Source of the DNA: Erwinia sp. E_sp_B01_1
GTDB lineage: Bacteria > Pseudomonadota > Gammaproteobacteria > Enterobacterales > Enterobacteriaceae
Length of the DNA stretch: 64,000 nucleotides
NCBI RefSeq assembly: GCF_036865545.1
Contig: NZ_CP142208.1
Location: forward strand, 186,001-250,000
Direction: 5' to 3'
A model generated the notes under the pieces. It made no database searches. It was not told the origin of the DNA and was given only the letters and a program-made list of their open reading frames with translations. Below, piece by piece: positions 16,592 through 25,530 of this stretch. Made by a program: the position numbers and the translations under genes. Every line of letters starts with the position of its first letter. Within the stretch, counting starts at the first letter, position 1.

Positions 16592-16987
16592 GTGCTGTCA
16601 TCGCAAATTATCAGTCAAACCATCCCGCGTAACTGGCTGGACCTGTACGAAACGATCTGGAAACCGGAGTTTTTTCCTAAATGGGCATCGGGGCTCAGTC
16701 AGTCGAGCCTGGTACAGGAAAGCACCCACTGGAAAGCCAGTGGCCCGGAAGGCGTGGTAAAAATCCGTTTCACCGGCCATAACCCCTATGGGGTGATGGA
16801 TCACTACGTGGACACCGGTTTTGGCAAAGAAGTCTATGTGCCGATGCGTGTAGTGGCCAATCAGGAAGGCGCAGAGGTGTTTATCACCGTGTTCCGCCAG
16901 CCGCTGATGTCAGATGAGAAATACGCTGAAGATGTGGCCTGGGTGAGGCGGGATTTAAAGGCGCTGCACGCGCTGTTAACCAGCTAG
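16592..16987 (+). CDS. SRPBCC-like small protein
   Basis: A 131-residue protein with the look of the SRPBCC (START/Bet v1-like) ligand-binding fold. An N-terminal helix is followed by 'WKPEFFPKWASGL', and alternating strands end in a long C-terminal helix 'DVAWVRRDLKALHALL'. I chose GTG 16592 because AGGAG at 16582-16586 precedes it; the frame also extends to 16550. Members bind hydrophobic ligands or act as cyclases, but nothing here shows a catalytic role. It stands alone between the LysR gene and lgoD, which is convergent with it. Confidence 0.6.
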   Translation: MLSSQIISQTIPRNWLDLYETIWKPEFFPKWASGLSQSSLVQESTHWKASGPEGVVKIRFTGHNPYGVMDHYVDTGFGKEVYVPMRVVANQEGAEVFITVFRQPLMSDEKYAEDVAWVRRDLKALHALLTS

Positions 16988-17074
16988 CCAGTCATCGCCG
17001 GAATTTAATGAAAATCAGGGCTGAGGCGACAGTTGGTTTAACCCTGATCTCAGCATCCTGATTCAGTTGGGGGA

Positions 17075-18097
17075 TCAGAAATGAATCACGCCTTTGATCA
17101 ACTCCCGGTTGTTGATCACCTGAGATTCAAACACGTCAGCCAGCGCAGAAAACTCAAACCGCTGATTCAGCATCATTTCTGCACTGATTTTGCCTGCAGC
17201 CATTAACTGCGCCACTTTCTCAAAATCTTCCTGGGTGGCGTTACGGCTGCCCATCAACGTGGTCTCTTTCTTGTGAAAGTCGATATCCGGGATCTGGATG
17301 TCGCCTTTGTGCAGGCCGACAAATACGATGCTGCCGCCATGAGCGATAAGCGACACGGTATTGTTCATCGCTGCCGGATTGCCGGTGGCATCGATCACTT
17401 TACCTGGCAACCGTCCGGAGAATTGCGCGCGAAGCTGCTGTTCAAAATCACCGGCAGCGGCATCCAGTGCAGGAAGCGCCAGGTTCTGTTCAACATGCGC
17501 ACGGCGGAACGGGCTGGTGTCTGCCACTACCACGCGGGCACCAGCGGCGTTAGCGATGGCGGCCACGCCCAGGCCAATCGGGCCTGCGCCCACGACCAGC
17601 ACGCTTTCATCAGGCTGAACGTTGGCACGACGGACGGCGTGAGCGCTGATAGCGAAGGGTTCAATCAGCGCAGCGGCTTCCGAATCCACGCCGCTGACAT
17701 CCAACAGATTGCTTTCCGGCACGCTGAGGTAATCACAAAACCCACCATCCTGATGGACACCAATCACCGAAATCTTTTCACAGCAGTTGGTTTTGCCGCT
17801 TTCACAAGCCGCACAGCTGCCGCAGGAGAGGTAAGGGATCACCGAGACTTTCTGGCCAATCCGGAAGCGGTGAGCGCCAGCACCCAGAGCAACAACCTCT
17901 CCGCACAGTTCATGACCCAGCACGCGAGGGTAGCTGAAAAAGGGCTGATTGCCTGCCCAGGCGTGGATATCCGTGCCGCAAATTCCGGCGGTCACAATTT
18001 TCAACAGGGCTTCACCCACGGCTGGCTGAGGCTTAGGGCGCTGCTGATAAAACATCTCTTTCGGCTGCTGGCATACCAGCGTCGTCATCGTGGTCAT
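17075..18097 (-). CDS. lgoD: L-galactonate oxidoreductase, zinc-dependent
   Basis: A 340-residue medium-chain dehydrogenase, the same length as E. coli LgoD (YjjN), which oxidises L-galactonate to D-tagaturonate with NAD+. Stretches such as 'ICGTDIHAWAGNQPFFSYPR', 'EKISVIGVHQDGG', 'KVIDATGNPAAMNNTV' and 'VINNRELIKGVI' agree closely with LgoD as I remember it. The catalytic zinc site includes Cys in 'GICGTD' and 'LGHE'; the structural zinc site is 'CGSCAACESGKTNCC'. The cofactor loop is 'VGAGPIGLG'. ATG 18097 is chosen for its AAGGAG site. It is divergent from lgoR. Confidence 0.92.
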   Translation of the reverse strand: MTTMTTLVCQQPKEMFYQQRPKPQPAVGEALLKIVTAGICGTDIHAWAGNQPFFSYPRVLGHELCGEVVALGAGAHRFRIGQKVSVIPYLSCGSCAACESGKTNCCEKISVIGVHQDGGFCDYLSVPESNLLDVSGVDSEAAALIEPFAISAHAVRRANVQPDESVLVVGAGPIGLGVAAIANAAGARVVVADTSPFRRAHVEQNLALPALDAAAGDFEQQLRAQFSGRLPGKVIDATGNPAAMNNTVSLIAHGGSIVFVGLHKGDIQIPDIDFHKKETTLMGSRNATQEDFEKVAQLMAAGKISAEMMLNQRFEFSALADVFESQVINNRELIKGVIHF

Positions 18098-18196
18098 GGG
18101 TTTCTCCTTTGTCTGGCCTGAGTTATGGAATAAAACCGGCACGCTGCGCAGGATGCGTCGGCGGATTTGTGACTGAACGCGCCTTTCGCGGTCCTG

Positions 18197-18210
18197 AATT
18201 GGTTTTTAAT
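18197..18210. promoter_or_regulatory. Candidate LgoR site in the lgoD-lgoR gap
   Basis: AATTGGTTTTTAAT lies between lgoD and lgoR. Its reverse complement (ATTAAAAACCAATT) closely matches ATAAAAAACCAATA upstream of lgoT. Sharing by exactly these two promoters suggests an LgoR operator; this is an inference from two sites only. Confidence 0.4.
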
Positions 18211-18231
18211 GAATAAAAATCAGGAGAAGCC

Positions 18232-19137
18232 ATGAGTCGCACGCAAAATCTTCGCCACAATGTGGTCAATCAGATGCTGGAAGGCATCAGCAACAAGCAC
18301 ATTCGATCGCCACTTCCTCCCCAGGCAGCGCTGGCGGAGATGTTTAACGTCAGCCGGACTACCGTTCGCCATACGCTGGCACACCTGCACGAACGGGGAG
18401 TGCTTGATAAGGTGCAGGATCAGTATCTGATCGTGCGTTATCCCAGCGAGGAGGACGGTTTTGATGCGGTCACTACCTCTCTTGATGAGCAGGCGCGGCA
18501 GTTTGAACAGGCCTTTTTCCAGATGATTAACCAGAAAACGCTGTGTGCAGGTGAAAGCTTTTCGGAGTTGCAACTGGCTCAGCTGGTGGGGGTCAGCCCG
18601 GTGGTAGTGCGCGAGTTTCTGCTGCGCTTCAGCCGCTACAACCTGATAGAAAGCGTTCGGCGGGGGCACTGGCTGATGAAGAAATTCGATCGCCGCTATG
18701 CTGAAAAACTGTTTGAGCTGAGAGAGATGCTGGAGACTCATGCACTGAACCGGTTTCTTAACTTGCCTGCTGGAGATGAGCGCTGGATCAAAGCGCGTGA
18801 CCTGCTGAACCGTCACCGTGAAATGCGCGATACCATTGCCAGCAGCTACCGGATGTTCGCGCAGCTTGACCGCGAAATGCACCAGCTGATCCTTTCCGCG
18901 GCCGACAATCCGTTTATCGATCAGTCGCTGGAAATTATTTCGGTGATTTTCCATTCGCATTATCAGTGGGATGAAAGCGATCTTAAGCAGCGAAATATTG
19001 TCGCTCTTGAGGAACATATGGCGATCCTGACGGCTATTATCAGTCGCAATGATGTGGAAGCCAGCTGCGAACTGCACCGCCATCTCGCCACCGCAAAAGA
19101 ATCAATGATTCGCTCCATAAAGCAATACAGTGACTGA
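18232..19137 (+). CDS. lgoR: GntR-family regulator of L-galactonate catabolism
   Basis: A 301-residue GntR/FadR-type regulator matching E. coli LgoR (YjjM) along its length. Shared pieces include 'RTTVRH', 'EQAFF.MINQ', 'GVSPVVVREFLL', 'ELREMLETH' and 'SLEIISVIFH.HYQWDESDL'. A first DNA-binding region is at residues 10-60 and a second winged-helix-like region at about 105-140, followed by an FCD-type effector domain. In E. coli it controls the lgo genes; here it lies between lgoD (divergent) and lgoT (downstream). The ATG has AGGAG upstream. Confidence 0.92.
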   Translation: MSRTQNLRHNVVNQMLEGISNKHIRSPLPPQAALAEMFNVSRTTVRHTLAHLHERGVLDKVQDQYLIVRYPSEEDGFDAVTTSLDEQARQFEQAFFQMINQKTLCAGESFSELQLAQLVGVSPVVVREFLLRFSRYNLIESVRRGHWLMKKFDRRYAEKLFELREMLETHALNRFLNLPAGDERWIKARDLLNRHREMRDTIASSYRMFAQLDREMHQLILSAADNPFIDQSLEIISVIFHSHYQWDESDLKQRNIVALEEHMAILTAIISRNDVEASCELHRHLATAKESMIRSIKQYSD

Positions 19138-19283
19138 TACCTTACGAATATGCTTGTGGTGAAGCGAAATTCATTTGCTGCAAAAATATCCTCAGTCGGA
19201 AGTCTCGTGAGCCATTGCCTGATATTTTCCCAGGTCCGGGTTTTTTAGCGTGACAAGGATCGCGCTTTGTCGGGGGAGGCGCT

Positions 19284-19304
19284 AATAAAAAACCAATAAA
19301 AACC
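19284..19304. promoter_or_regulatory. Candidate LgoR site upstream of lgoT
   Basis: AATAAAAAACCAATAAAAACC lies within the 298-bp gap between lgoR and lgoT and contains the same AAAAACCAAT core found upstream of lgoD. The rest of the gap (19138-19435) shows no gene. Confidence 0.4.
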
Positions 19305-19435
19305 TGCAAACCCCAATCTGTAGCACGGAACAACAACATGGTTACTACGTGAAATTAACACCGCATTTACTCTGAGCAGGACATTTTCACCGCCCATAGC
19401 GGATTAACAGAAAACCTGACACTGGGGAATGCTTC

Positions 19436-20797
19436 ATGGATAACAGCCCGATTGTGACTGGCACTGGCCGCGATATCGGCAGCGGCAAAGAGACCGTAGA
19501 TATCGTCCCGGCGCATGGCAAGCTGGTTCGCTCTGCCCGCATTAAACGCGTGCAAACCACCGCGATGATTCTGCTGTTCCTTGCAGCCATTATCAACTAC
19601 CTCGACCGCAGTTCGCTCTCGGTCGCCAACATGACCATTCGTGGCGATATGGGCCTGAGCGCCACCGAAATTGGCCTGTTGCTCTCGGCATTTTCTCTGG
19701 CCTACGGCATAGCGCAGCTGCCCTGCGGCACGCTGCTGGACCGTAAAGGCCCGCGCATCATGTTAGGGATTGGCATGTTTGTCTGGTCCTGCTTCCAGGC
19801 ACTCTCCGGCATGGTGCAAAGCTTCACGCAGTTTATTCTGGTGCGTATTGGGTTAGGCATAGGTGAAGCGCCAATGAACCCCTGCGGTGTGAAGGTGATC
19901 AATGACTGGTTCAACATCAAAGAGCGCGGCATGCCAATGGGCTTCTTCAACGCCGCTTCGATGATTGGTCTGGCGATCAGCCCGCCGATTCTGGCCGCGA
20001 TGATGCTGACCATGGGCTGGCGTGCGATGTTCGTCACTATCGGCGTACTGGGTATCTTCCTTGCGGGAGGCTGGTACATGCTGTATCGCAACCGCGACAA
20101 TAAAACGCTGACCAAAGAGGAAATTAACTACCTGGAAGCGGGCAGCGTCAGCGCACGTAAAGAGCCGATGACAATGAAGGAGTGGCGTGGCCTGTTCCGC
20201 AACCGCACCATGTGGGGAATGATGATTGGCTTCAGCGGCATCAACTACACGGCGTGGCTCTATCTGGCCTGGCTGCCTGGTTATCTGCAAACCACTTACC
20301 ATCTGGATTTGAAGGCCACCGGCTGGCTGACGGCGATCCCGTTCCTGTTCGGTGCAGCGGGTATGTTGCTGAATGGCTATGTAGTGGATGCGCTGGTGCG
20401 TCGTGGAATGCAGCCGGTGAAAACGCGTAAAATCTGTATCGTTGCCGGTATGCTGTTCTCGGCGGCCTTTACTGCCGTGGTCGTGCAGGCGACAACCACC
20501 TCAATGGCCGTGGTGCTGATCGGCATGGCGCTGTTCTGTATTCACTTTGCCGGCACCTCGTGCTGGGGTCTGATCCATGTGAACGTGACCTCACGTATGA
20601 CGGCTTCTGTAGGCAGCATTCAGAATTTCGCGAGCTTTGTTTTCGCCTCCTTCGCACCGGTGCTGACCGGGTTTATTCTGGATAAAACAGGTTCATTCAG
20701 CATGGCGCTGACCCTGTGTGCCTGTGTCACCGTACTCGGTGCGCTCTCCTACCTGTTTATCGTTCGTGACCCGATCGTTGATGCGGTAGAAGAGTAA
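19436..20797 (+). CDS. lgoT: L-galactonate:H+ symporter, MFS
   Basis: A 453-residue major-facilitator carrier of the anion:cation symporter family that matches E. coli LgoT (YjjL). Shared signatures are 'NYLDRSSLSVAN', 'SLAYGIAQLPCGTLLDRKGP', 'GIGEAPMNPCGVKVINDWFN' and 'MTASVGSIQNFASF'. About twelve hydrophobic segments follow a 40-residue cytoplasmic N-terminus. It brings L-galactonate into the cell for LgoD. The remaining steps (tagaturonate reductase and onward) are not in this window and would be supplied by the hexuronate pathway. Confidence 0.92.
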   Translation: MDNSPIVTGTGRDIGSGKETVDIVPAHGKLVRSARIKRVQTTAMILLFLAAIINYLDRSSLSVANMTIRGDMGLSATEIGLLLSAFSLAYGIAQLPCGTLLDRKGPRIMLGIGMFVWSCFQALSGMVQSFTQFILVRIGLGIGEAPMNPCGVKVINDWFNIKERGMPMGFFNAASMIGLAISPPILAAMMLTMGWRAMFVTIGVLGIFLAGGWYMLYRNRDNKTLTKEEINYLEAGSVSARKEPMTMKEWRGLFRNRTMWGMMIGFSGINYTAWLYLAWLPGYLQTTYHLDLKATGWLTAIPFLFGAAGMLLNGYVVDALVRRGMQPVKTRKICIVAGMLFSAAFTAVVVQATTTSMAVVLIGMALFCIHFAGTSCWGLIHVNVTSRMTASVGSIQNFASFVFASFAPVLTGFILDKTGSFSMALTLCACVTVLGALSYLFIVRDPIVDAVEE

Positions 20798-20866
20798 GTC
20801 GCCTTACCGGAGGGCGGTGAAAACTGGCCCTCCCGGCTTAAATATCCCTTTCTGCAGACACAAAAA

Positions 20867-20886
20867 AGGCTGCCCGTGGGCAGCCT
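20867..20886. terminator. Bidirectional terminator between lgoT and the DUF1471 gene
   Basis: AGGCTGCCC-gt-GGGCAGCCT is a perfect 9-bp stem preceded by an A-run, so transcripts of the - strand end in U residues. It sits between two convergent genes. Confidence 0.75.
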
Positions 20887-20914
20887 CTTCTGGCACTTCC
20901 TTATGCACCATCTG

Positions 20915-21136
20915 TTATTTGTAGATTTCGGCGGTCATATACACGCCGTTATCCGCACGGGCACTGGTGATTTTGTAAGAATCAGCGCCTGAGGCTTTAG
21001 CCTGAGCAGCGATATTCGCTTCAGCGCTATCCAGAGTCGAGCCCTGTGCTGAAATGGACTGGGCAGCAAAGCTACCGAAAGAGACCAGTGAAAGAGCAGC
21101 AACAGCGGCGACAGACAGAGTTTTAATGGTTTTCAT
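20915..21136 (-). CDS. DUF1471 (YhcN/BhsA-like) periplasmic protein
   Basis: A 73-residue exported protein. A signal peptide 'MKTIKTLSVAAVAALSLVSF' ends at 'SFA-A', leaving about 50 residues. The rest ('SAEANIAAQAKASGADSYKI' then 'VYMTAEIYK') is the pattern of the YhcN/BhsA/McbA family (DUF1471), small periplasmic proteins linked to stress, biofilm or envelope responses in enterobacteria. It is a single-gene unit flanked by terminators. Confidence 0.82.
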   Translation of the reverse strand: MKTIKTLSVAAVAALSLVSFGSFAAQSISAQGSTLDSAEANIAAQAKASGADSYKITSARADNGVYMTAEIYK

Positions 21137-21310
21137 GGTTAAATTCCTTCTTGGTTTGCAGGTGAAGACTGTGTGTCTTCGATGGGTGTAATAATAACCC
21201 TACTAACTATTAGCATATTAACAATAAGTGCGATCTTAATCACACTTTCAGCAGGGGTTCAGTTCTCCACAAGCAATCCTCAGATAACACGCTGATTATA
21301 AATATAATAA

Positions 21311-21332
21311 AAAAGCTCCCTCAGGAGCTTTT
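21311..21332 (-). terminator. Terminator of the sugar importer operon
   Basis: Read on the - strand, AAAAGCTCC-tgag-GGAGCTTTT is followed by TTATTATA. The perfect 9-bp stem with its U-tail lies about 40 bp after the ATPase stop codon. Confidence 0.75.
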
Positions 21333-21373
21333 GGTTTATGTCTGCCATATCGAGCGTGGTAAAGCGGGAAAAT

Positions 21374-22453
21374 TTATACTCTTTCCCCGCTGGCAGCATC
21401 AAACAGGTGGATTTTTTCGGGATTAATTCCCAGCTTAACGGGATCGCCTGATGCCACATCAACCCGGCCGGTGAACTGTACGTGCAGGGGGAAGCCCTGC
21501 CAGTCAAGGTGCAGCAAGCTTGACTCCCCGGTAACTTCAATCAGCCTGACAATGGCCGCAGGCTGATCCGAAGTGGAAACCTGAATAAAGTCCTGCGCGC
21601 GAAGGCCAACCAACACCGGCTTCTCCGCCTGGCGTGCGGCGGCTTCATGCCAGCGGGTGGGCAGCGCAAACCATAACCCGTTACAGAGCACACCCGGCAA
21701 ACCGTCACGGGTTTCCAGTTGCCCTGCCAGCAGATTCATCGGCGGGGAACCGATAAAGCGTGCCACAAAGGTATTCACCGGACGGTCGTAAATCTCCAGC
21801 GGTTTACCCTGCTGAACGATAACGCCCTCACGCATGACCACAATCCGATCGGCCAGCGTCATCGCCTCAACCTGGTCGTGCGTGACATAGACCATCGTTG
21901 TTTTGAACCGCTGATGCAGCGCTTTGATTTCAGCCCGCAGCTCCATACGCAGCTGGGCATCCAGATTGGAGAGGGGTTCATCAAACAGGAAAACCTGCGG
22001 ATTGCGAACCATCGCCCGGCCCATCGCCACACGCTGACGCTGCCCGCCGGAAAGCGCCCGGGGAAAACGATTCAGTAGCTTACTGATGCCGAGGATCTCC
22101 GCCACACGGGCGATCTTGCTTGCCTGCTCATCGTGTTTAACCCGTTTCACCTTCATATGGAAGCCGAGGTTTTCTGCCACCGTAAGATGGGGATAGAGCG
22201 CATAACTCTGAAACACCATGGCGATGTCGCGATCCGCCGGATCCAGATCGTTGATCGGTTTATTATCAAGCAGGATCGATCCTTCCGTCAGGCTGTCCAG
22301 CCCGGCCAGCAGGCGCAGCAGGGTGGATTTCCCACAGCCGGAAGGGCCGACCAGAACGGTGAAATTGCCATCGGGAATGGTCAAATCCAGTGGATGGAGT
22401 ACCGTTTGCTTACCGTAACGCTTGGTCACCTTGACCAGTTCAACACGAGCCAT
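21374..22453 (-). CDS. Sugar ABC transporter ATP-binding protein (UgpC/MalK/MsmX type)
   Basis: A 359-residue ATPase of the CUT1 sugar importer class. Walker A 'GPSGCGKST' is at residues 36-44, the signature is 'LSGGQRQRVAMGRAM', and Walker B is 'VFLFDEPLSNLDA'. The C-terminal ~120 residues form the regulatory OB-type domain, starting near 'PPMNLLAG'. It is the last gene of a five- or six-gene transcript on the - strand, 33 bp after the second permease, and drives uptake through the two permeases at 22486-24223. Confidence 0.93.
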   Translation of the reverse strand: MARVELVKVTKRYGKQTVLHPLDLTIPDGNFTVLVGPSGCGKSTLLRLLAGLDSLTEGSILLDNKPINDLDPADRDIAMVFQSYALYPHLTVAENLGFHMKVKRVKHDEQASKIARVAEILGISKLLNRFPRALSGGQRQRVAMGRAMVRNPQVFLFDEPLSNLDAQLRMELRAEIKALHQRFKTTMVYVTHDQVEAMTLADRIVVMREGVIVQQGKPLEIYDRPVNTFVARFIGSPPMNLLAGQLETRDGLPGVLCNGLWFALPTRWHEAAARQAEKPVLVGLRAQDFIQVSTSDQPAAIVRLIEVTGESSLLHLDWQGFPLHVQFTGRVDVASGDPVKLGINPEKIHLFDAASGERV

Positions 22454-22485
22454 AATTCAGCGATCCCCAAAAAGTGGTAAAACGG

Positions 22486-23325
22486 CTAGCCTTTACTGCC
22501 GCCGCTGGCGAGCCCGCTGACCAGGCTTTTTTGCAGCCAGATGGCAATAAACAAGGGTGGAACGGAAGCCAGAATACCCACTGCCGCTATCAGGCCATCA
22601 TCGGTGGCACGACCTGCGGTAAAGCCGGCAATGGTCACCGGCAGCGTCTGGGCGCTGATAGTGCTGGTAAACAGCAAGGCATAAAAGAACTCATCCCAGG
22701 CCAGCAGCCAGCCGAACAGCGCCGAAGCCCCCAGCACGGGCTTTGCCAGCGGCAGGGTAATCCGCAGCAGCACCTGCCAGAAACGCAGGCCATCCAGCCG
22801 GGCGGCCTGTTCAATATCGCGTGGCAGGGCATCAAACTGATTTTTCAGCATCCAGGTCAGGAACGGCAGGATCAGCGAGCAGTAGACCAGTATCAGGCCA
22901 AGGTGGGTATTCAGCAGGCTGAGCTGTTGCAGCACGAAATAGAGCGGGAGCACAAATGCCACCGGCGGCACCATATAAATTGCCAGGCTGCCGAACAACC
23001 AGCCTTCGCGGCCTGAATAACGGGAGAAGCTGAAGGCCGCCGGAATGGCTAACACGAGGGAGATCAGCGTGGCACCACAGGCTACCAGGATGCTGTTGCC
23101 CAGCGCATGAAGAAACAGAGCGCCCGGCTGACCAGCCTCCAGCGAAATCAGCGCGGCATACCGGCTGAAGTCCCACTGGCGTGGCAGCCAGCTCAGCGGA
23201 ATACGCGTCAAATCGCTGTTGGAACTGACGCTCATCAGGAACAGCCACAGCATCGGCCCGAGGATGCTGGCGGCAACCAGCAGCGCAGCCAGATAACGAA
23301 AGACGACCCGTAGTTTAGGCTTCAT
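22486..23325 (-). CDS. Sugar ABC transporter permease, MalG-like
   Basis: A 279-residue inner-membrane permease of the MalG/LacG class. It has the coupling loop 'LPRDIEQAARLDGLRFWQ' (about residues 180-198) and roughly six hydrophobic segments. It overlaps the preceding permease gene by 11 bp. Together with that MalF-like partner it forms the channel of the importer. The family is broad, so the loop fixes the class (CUT1) but not the sugar. Confidence 0.92.
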   Translation of the reverse strand: MKPKLRVVFRYLAALLVAASILGPMLWLFLMSVSSNSDLTRIPLSWLPRQWDFSRYAALISLEAGQPGALFLHALGNSILVACGATLISLVLAIPAAFSFSRYSGREGWLFGSLAIYMVPPVAFVLPLYFVLQQLSLLNTHLGLILVYCSLILPFLTWMLKNQFDALPRDIEQAARLDGLRFWQVLLRITLPLAKPVLGASALFGWLLAWDEFFYALLFTSTISAQTLPVTIAGFTAGRATDDGLIAAVGILASVPPLFIAIWLQKSLVSGLASGGSKG

Positions 23326-24223
23326 TGATGAAACTCCTGCGCCGCTGGCGATAAAGCATGGCCAGATAAAGCGCTATCAACACGCTGCACATCAGGGTCA
23401 TCAGAATGGCGTAAGCCGCACCGCTGCCCGCTCGCAGATAACTGAAGGACTCCTGGTAAACGAAAAAACTCAGGGTTTTGGTACTGTCGACCGGGCCGCC
23501 GCGCGTCATCACATAGATGATGTCGAAGATTTTAAAAGCATCGATGGTGCGCAGGATCAGCGCCACGCTCAGCGGGCCGACGATAGCCGGGAAGGTAATG
23601 GCCTGGAAGCGGCGGAAAGCGGAAGCGCCATCCAGCCTTGCCGCCTCATACAGATCCTCCGGAATTGACTGCATGGCGGCGAGCGTCAGTAGAGTCACCA
23701 GCGGGTAGTTTTTCCACACGTCGGCCAGCATCACGGCATTCAGCGCAGAGTCCGGCGATCCCAGCCAGCTGCGGTAGCCATCAATGATGCCCAACTGCGT
23801 CAGCAGGGCGTTGATGCTGCCGTAATCAGGATTGAAATTCAGCCGCCACATCATGGCGTTAACAATAGTGGGCAGTGCCCAGGGCAGGATCACCAATACC
23901 CTCAGAAAACTGCGGCCATAAAATTTCTGGTTCAGCAGCAGGGCCACCAGCACGCCAATAATCCCCTCCAGCGCAACGGATACCACGGTGAAATAAAGTG
24001 TTCGCCAGAGAGAGGAGAGGAAATCGGGATCGGTCAGGGCATAAAGATAGTTCTCAATGCCCACATAATTCACTTCGCCACCGTTGCCAATCAGCGCGGC
24101 GTCGGTAAAGCTCAGCCAGAGGGTTCTTAACAGGGGCCAGGCCGTCAGCAGGCCCATCACAATCAGCATGGGTGCCAGAAGCACCCATGCCTGTCGTTTT
24201 TCACGCTGTGGCAAACTCAGCAT
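23315..24223 (-). CDS. Sugar ABC transporter permease, MalF/UgpA-like
   Basis: A 302-residue permease with the N-terminal segment 'KRQAWVLLAPMLIVMGLL' typical of MalF/UgpA-type subunits. Its coupling loop is 'IPEDLYEAARLDGASAFRRF'. It starts 9 bp after the binding-protein stop and overlaps the MalG-like gene by 11 bp, confirming one transcript. Confidence 0.92.
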   Translation of the reverse strand: MLSLPQREKRQAWVLLAPMLIVMGLLTAWPLLRTLWLSFTDAALIGNGGEVNYVGIENYLYALTDPDFLSSLWRTLYFTVVSVALEGIIGVLVALLLNQKFYGRSFLRVLVILPWALPTIVNAMMWRLNFNPDYGSINALLTQLGIIDGYRSWLGSPDSALNAVMLADVWKNYPLVTLLTLAAMQSIPEDLYEAARLDGASAFRRFQAITFPAIVGPLSVALILRTIDAFKIFDIIYVMTRGGPVDSTKTLSFFVYQESFSYLRAGSGAAYAILMTLMCSVLIALYLAMLYRQRRRSFINEA

Positions 24224-24232
24224 CGCTGCTCC

Positions 24233-25483
24233 TTAATGCAGACGCTGTGCGCTTTTGGTCACGGCCTGCATACCCGCTTCCGGCGTCTGCTGGCCCTGCA
24301 GGATCTGTTGCAGTTGCTGTTGCAGCGTGTTGGACAGTCGGGAATAGTCGGCGGTGATCGGACGCATCAGCATCACATCAAGCGCAGGTTTCGCCGCCGC
24401 AATCAGCGGTTCCTGGCCTTTCTGCACCGCCGGATCGTCATAAGAAGATTTCCAGATTGGCAGGCTCAGGCGGGCATATTTGTTCTGCACCGGCTGAGAA
24501 GTCAGATAGTGGATATAGTTCCAGGCCTGATCGGGATGGCTGCTGGTCTGGGTGATGCCCAGGCCCATCGATCCGTTCATGGCGGCCACGGCACCCGGTT
24601 TTTCAGAAGGGGCAGGAATGATGCCGACCTCACCGGCTACTTTGCTCTGTTTAGGATCGTTAGCCATGTTGTACATGTAGGTCCAGTTCAGGGCGAAAGC
24701 CGCATCCCCGTTGGAGAAGACTTTACGCACATCCTCTTCCAGGTATTCGCGGGAGTTGGGGTTAGTGACGCCTTTATCCAGCGTGGATTTCATGTAGCTC
24801 ACCGCTTTCACTGAACCGTCATCGCTGAAATTCAGCTTCCCGTCCTGGGTGAACTGGCCGCCAAAGGCGGAAACCAGCGTGGTGTAATCACAGACCAGCG
24901 CTTCCGCCTGCGACCAGCTCCACACCAGCGGGTATTTCACAATGCCTTTCTCTTTCAGGATCTGCGACTGCTCCATCACCTGCTGCCAGTTTTTTGGCGG
25001 TTCAGCGATCCCGGCCTTAGCCAGCATGGCTTTGTTATAATAGAGATATTTGGTGTCGAGGATCCACGGCATCCCCCACTGTTTGTTATTCCAGCTGACG
25101 GTACTCCAGGCGCCGTCAAAGACCTTAGCCTTTTCATCCGGGGTAATTTTGCTGGTGATATCTTTCAGCATGTTGAATTTGCTGAATTCTGCCGGCCACA
25201 TATCGTCAAATAACACCACGTCGTAGCCATTACTGCCCGCCCCACGAGCCGCGACGATTTTGTCGTGCAGAGCTTCATAGGGGACAAACTCGAGGTTGAC
25301 GCTGACGTCGGGATTGGCTTTTTCGAAATCGCTGGTCATGGCGCGCACATCGCTTTCGCTATAGGCGGCCTGGGACATAAACAGGGCGTTGATCTGGGTT
25401 TTTGCCGAGGTCACTCCGGAGGCGCTAAGCGCCAGCAGGGTGAGTAAACAGCCGGTAACACGGGGGGTAAATCGACTCTTCAT
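24233..25483 (-). CDS. Sugar ABC transporter substrate-binding protein (family 1)
   Basis: A 416-residue periplasmic binding protein of the MalE/UgpB class. The signal peptide is 'MKSRFTPRVTGCLLTLLALS', with likely cleavage near 'TSAKT'. The mature protein shows 'YDVVLFDDMWPAEF', 'WGMPWILDTKYLYYNKAML' and 'LNWTYMYNMANDP', usual for sugar binders. I start at ATG 25483, with GGAGAG upstream, instead of the longer frame at 25507. It follows the ROK kinase gene by 47 bp. The ligand is unknown; an amino sugar or glycated compound is suggested by the kinase and SIS protein. Confidence 0.9.
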   Translation of the reverse strand: MKSRFTPRVTGCLLTLLALSASGVTSAKTQINALFMSQAAYSESDVRAMTSDFEKANPDVSVNLEFVPYEALHDKIVAARGAGSNGYDVVLFDDMWPAEFSKFNMLKDITSKITPDEKAKVFDGAWSTVSWNNKQWGMPWILDTKYLYYNKAMLAKAGIAEPPKNWQQVMEQSQILKEKGIVKYPLVWSWSQAEALVCDYTTLVSAFGGQFTQDGKLNFSDDGSVKAVSYMKSTLDKGVTNPNSREYLEEDVRKVFSNGDAAFALNWTYMYNMANDPKQSKVAGEVGIIPAPSEKPGAVAAMNGSMGLGITQTSSHPDQAWNYIHYLTSQPVQNKYARLSLPIWKSSYDDPAVQKGQEPLIAAAKPALDVMLMRPITADYSRLSNTLQQQLQQILQGQQTPEAGMQAVTKSAQRLH

Positions 25484-25530
25484 ACAAACTCTCCGGTGAC
25501 AGTACATGAGAAGCGATTAATCAGTTTTAT

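Noticed and set aside
17273..18121. 282-codon frame antisense to lgoD
   Set aside because: lgoD has clear homology and motifs over the same span; the antisense frame has none.
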